Shown in pieces: positions 61,997 through 64,000 of a stretch of DNA of 64,000 nt. Position 1 is the first letter of the stretch. Each line of letters starts with the position of its first letter. The DNA is from UBA987 sp002292105 (GTDB taxonomy: Bacteria; Bacteroidota; Bacteroidia; NS11-12g; UBA9320). The position numbers were made by a program, and so were the translations under genes. The DNA lies in the NCBI GenBank assembly GCA_943846675.1, contig OX044357.1:1116001-1180000 (forward strand). Reading direction: 5' to 3'. Below the pieces are notes generated by a model, which did no database searches, was not told where the DNA came from, and saw only the letters and a program-made list of their open reading frames with translations.

Positions 61997-64000
61997 ATGA
62001 GCGAAAATTTAATCTATCTATTACCAGCCTTTGGATTAATCGGGCTAGTGGTAATGTTCGTCAAATCGAAATGGGTAAACAAACAGGATGCAGGTAGTGA
62101 AAAAATGCAAAGCATTGCCAAGCACATCCAAGAAGGAGCGATGGCGTTCCTTAAAGCAGAGTATCGTGTTCTAGCAATTTTTATCGTTGTTGCTGGTATT
62201 CTACTTGGAATATTGTCAACGATTGTAGAATCGACACATTGGTTTATTGTAATTGCTTTTATTTTAGGTGCGATATTTTCTGCTATAGCGGGTAACATAG
62301 GAATGCGTATTGCCACTGCTGCAAACGTTAGAACTACTCAGGCCGCTCGTACGAGTTTGTCTCATGCCTTAAAAGTGTCATTTACAGGTGGTACTGTAAT
62401 GGGGCTAGGAGTTGCTGGTTTAGCAGTTTTAGGTTTAAGTCTACTATTTGTTCTATTAACTAAATGGTTTATGGGTGGTGATGGTACGCCTTACCACAAT
62501 ATGATGATCGTTTTGGAAACCCTTGCTGGTTTTTCATTAGGAGCAGAGTCAATTGCTTTATTTGCTAGAGTTGGTGGTGGTATCTATACCAAAGCAGCTG
62601 ACGTTGGTGCAGATTTAGTAGGAAAGGTTGAAGCAGGAATTCCTGAGGATGATCCACGTAACCCAGCTACAATTGCTGATAACGTAGGAGATAACGTTGG
62701 GGACGTTGCAGGTATGGGAGCTGATCTATTTGGATCTTATGTAGCAACCATGTTAGCGGCAATGGTTTTAGGTAACTACCTTATTAAGGATATGGGAAAT
62801 GCAACATTTACCGATGGATTCGGTAATATGGGGCCAATTCTACTTCCTATTTTAATTGCTGGCCTAGGCATCGTATTTTCAATTGTTGGAACGATGTTTA
62901 TTAAGGTTTCAGGAACAGACGCAAAAGAATCTGTTGTCCAAAGCGCACTGAATAAAGGCAACTGGATTTCAATCGCATTAACAGGTATTGCATGTTTCTT
63001 TGTTATTAGATGGATGTTGCCAGAGACATTAACCATGGAGTTTTTCCATGAAGGTCAAAAAACCTTTTCGTCTATGTATATTTTCTATTCTGTTTTAATT
63101 GGTCTTGCTGTTGGAGGTCTAATCTCTTACTTCACTGAGCATTACACAGGAATGGACAAGAAGCCGGTACAATCAATTATTGCAAGTTCAAGCACAGGTG
63201 CTGGTACAAACTTAATCGCAGGTTTGTCAACTGGTATGATGTCAACTTTTGCTCCAATTATTTTGTTTGCCGCAGCTATCTGGGGGTCATATGCTTTTGC
63301 AGGATTCTATGGTGTAGCGATCGCAGCTTCTGCCATGATGGCGACAACAGCTATGCAATTGGCCATTGACGCATTTGGACCAATTGCTGATAACGCAGGT
63401 GGTATTGCCGAAATGAGTGAGTTACCTGAAGAGGTAAGAGGAAGAACTGACGTATTGGATTCAGTTGGTAACACAACTGCTGCAATCGGTAAAGGATTTG
63501 CCATTGCATCTGCAGCACTAACTGCACTTGCTTTATTTGCAGCCTATGTAACGTTTACAGGTATCGACGGTATCAACATCTTTAAAGCGCCAGTATTGGC
63601 ATCTTTATTTGTTGGCGCGATGATTCCAGTTGTTTTCTCTGCATTGGCAATGAAGTCGGTTGGAAAAGCAGCCATGGAAATGGTTAAAGAGGTAAGAAGA
63701 CAGTTCAAAGAAATTCCAGGGATTATGGAAGGTACAGGAACTCCAGAATATGGTAAGTGCGTAGATATTTCTACAAAAGCTGCGTTGAAAGAAATGGTAT
63801 TGCCAGGTGCAATTACAATCTTAACTCCAATTTTGGTTGGGTTCTTAACTGGTTTAATCTCAGGTGACTGGATTTTAGCTGCGGAAGTATTAGGTGGTTA
63901 TATGGCTGGTGTTTGTGTAAGTGGTGTTCTTTGGGCAATCTTCCAGAACAATGCTGGTGGTGCTTGGGATAACGCTAAGAAGTCTTTCGAGGCAGGTGTT
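61997..64000 (+). CDS. hppA: Membrane-bound K+-dependent pyrophosphatase, partial (3' end beyond window)
   Basis: From the ATG at 61997 the frame is open to the window end, 668 codons of an expected 700-800. Motifs are those of membrane pyrophosphatases: the substrate loop DVGADLVGKVEAGIPEDDPRNPA, DNVGDNVGD, and many transmembrane helices. The segment GNTTAAIGKG (about 488-497) has Ala where the K+-independent type has Lys, indicating the K+-dependent class, whose members pump Na+, H+ or both. Hydrolysis of PPi drives ion export across the inner membrane. The ion cannot be settled from what I can see. Confidence 0.94.
   Translation, partial: MSENLIYLLPAFGLIGLVVMFVKSKWVNKQDAGSEKMQSIAKHIQEGAMAFLKAEYRVLAIFIVVAGILLGILSTIVESTHWFIVIAFILGAIFSAIAGNIGMRIATAANVRTTQAARTSLSHALKVSFTGGTVMGLGVAGLAVLGLSLLFVLLTKWFMGGDGTPYHNMMIVLETLAGFSLGAESIALFARVGGGIYTKAADVGADLVGKVEAGIPEDDPRNPATIADNVGDNVGDVAGMGADLFGSYVATMLAAMVLGNYLIKDMGNATFTDGFGNMGPILLPILIAGLGIVFSIVGTMFIKVSGTDAKESVVQSALNKGNWISIALTGIACFFVIRWMLPETLTMEFFHEGQKTFSSMYIFYSVLIGLAVGGLISYFTEHYTGMDKKPVQSIIASSSTGAGTNLIAGLSTGMMSTFAPIILFAAAIWGSYAFAGFYGVAIAASAMMATTAMQLAIDAFGPIADNAGGIAEMSELPEEVRGRTDVLDSVGNTTAAIGKGFAIASAALTALALFAAYVTFTGIDGINIFKAPVLASLFVGAMIPVVFSALAMKSVGKAAMEMVKEVRRQFKEIPGIMEGTGTPEYGKCVDISTKAALKEMVLPGAITILTPILVGFLTGLISGDWILAAEVLGGYMAGVCVSGVLWAIFQNNAGGAWDNAKKSFEAGV

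Overview
This window is a chromosomal segment of a Bacteroidota bacterium, most likely a marine or freshwater member of the Flavobacteriales. Several signs agree: proteins with type IX secretion sorting domains of both type A and type B, a complete alternative complex III operon (actABCDEF), the Bacteroidota-typical DUF3276 and DUF4199 proteins, promoters of the form TAnnTTTG instead of sigma70 -10/-35 boxes, and few Shine-Dalgarno sequences. Genus-level placement is not possible from sequence reading alone. I found no rRNA, tRNA, CRISPR array, integrase or insertion sequence.

Layout. 1-4109: a giant PKD/fibronectin-III surface protein on the minus strand, interrupted by an in-frame TGA at 138-140, with coding sense continuing to the window edge. 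4295-5116: a TPR lipoprotein. 7944 down to 5118: a six-gene minus-strand operon (DUF3276, DUF4199, SRPBCC, PlsC, GatC, cobalamin adenosyltransferase). 8030-12977: an ABC exporter, a leucine-dehydrogenase-like enzyme and a PglF-type sugar dehydratase. 13129-19250: a 1242-residue T9SS beta-propeller protein and a TPR-CAP protein. 19304-21402: a monooxygenase-like protein, a SAM hydroxide adenosyltransferase relative and PhoH. 21601-30353: the act operon, the respiratory quinol:acceptor oxidoreductase. ActD carries an extra helix-hairpin-helix tail, ActE is fused to an OmpA domain, and ActF has a His/Glu-rich insert. 30644-33703: an ABC-F ATPase and two FKBP isomerases. 34100-38782: a tight operon of two propeller-like lipoproteins (the first split by an in-frame TAG) and two TPR-plus-beta-barrel outer-membrane proteins, of unknown function. 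38867-42152: a coupled operon of a Gfo/Idh-like protein, a lipoprotein and an exopolysaccharide sugar transferase. 42236-49164: Pcm, an amidase, a sulfatase, YwbE, LepA and a methyltransferase. 49276-52775: an unusual lipid cluster consisting of a fatty acid hydroxylase-like protein, a ketoacyl synthase III fused to a haem-oxygenase-like diiron oxidase, and an unknown protein. 53113-60114: a 1908-residue T9SS protein with 14 tandem repeats of about 51 residues, and a T9SS-sorted esterase. 60336-64000: an OFA-family MFS transporter with its 34-residue companion protein, and a K+-dependent membrane pyrophosphatase cut by the window end.

Non-coding structure. Three intergenic loci (about 30431-30600, 33784-33921, 44059-44176) share a modular short-period repeat. 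Two of them contain an identical 23-bp block in opposite orientation. A separate gene-free block (45935-46379) is bounded by 26-bp imperfect inverted repeats with a second, internal 16-bp perfect inverted repeat, and looks like a small dispersed element.

Most enzyme calls rest on motifs read directly from the translations. Functions of the surface proteins, the lipid cluster and the repeats are inference.
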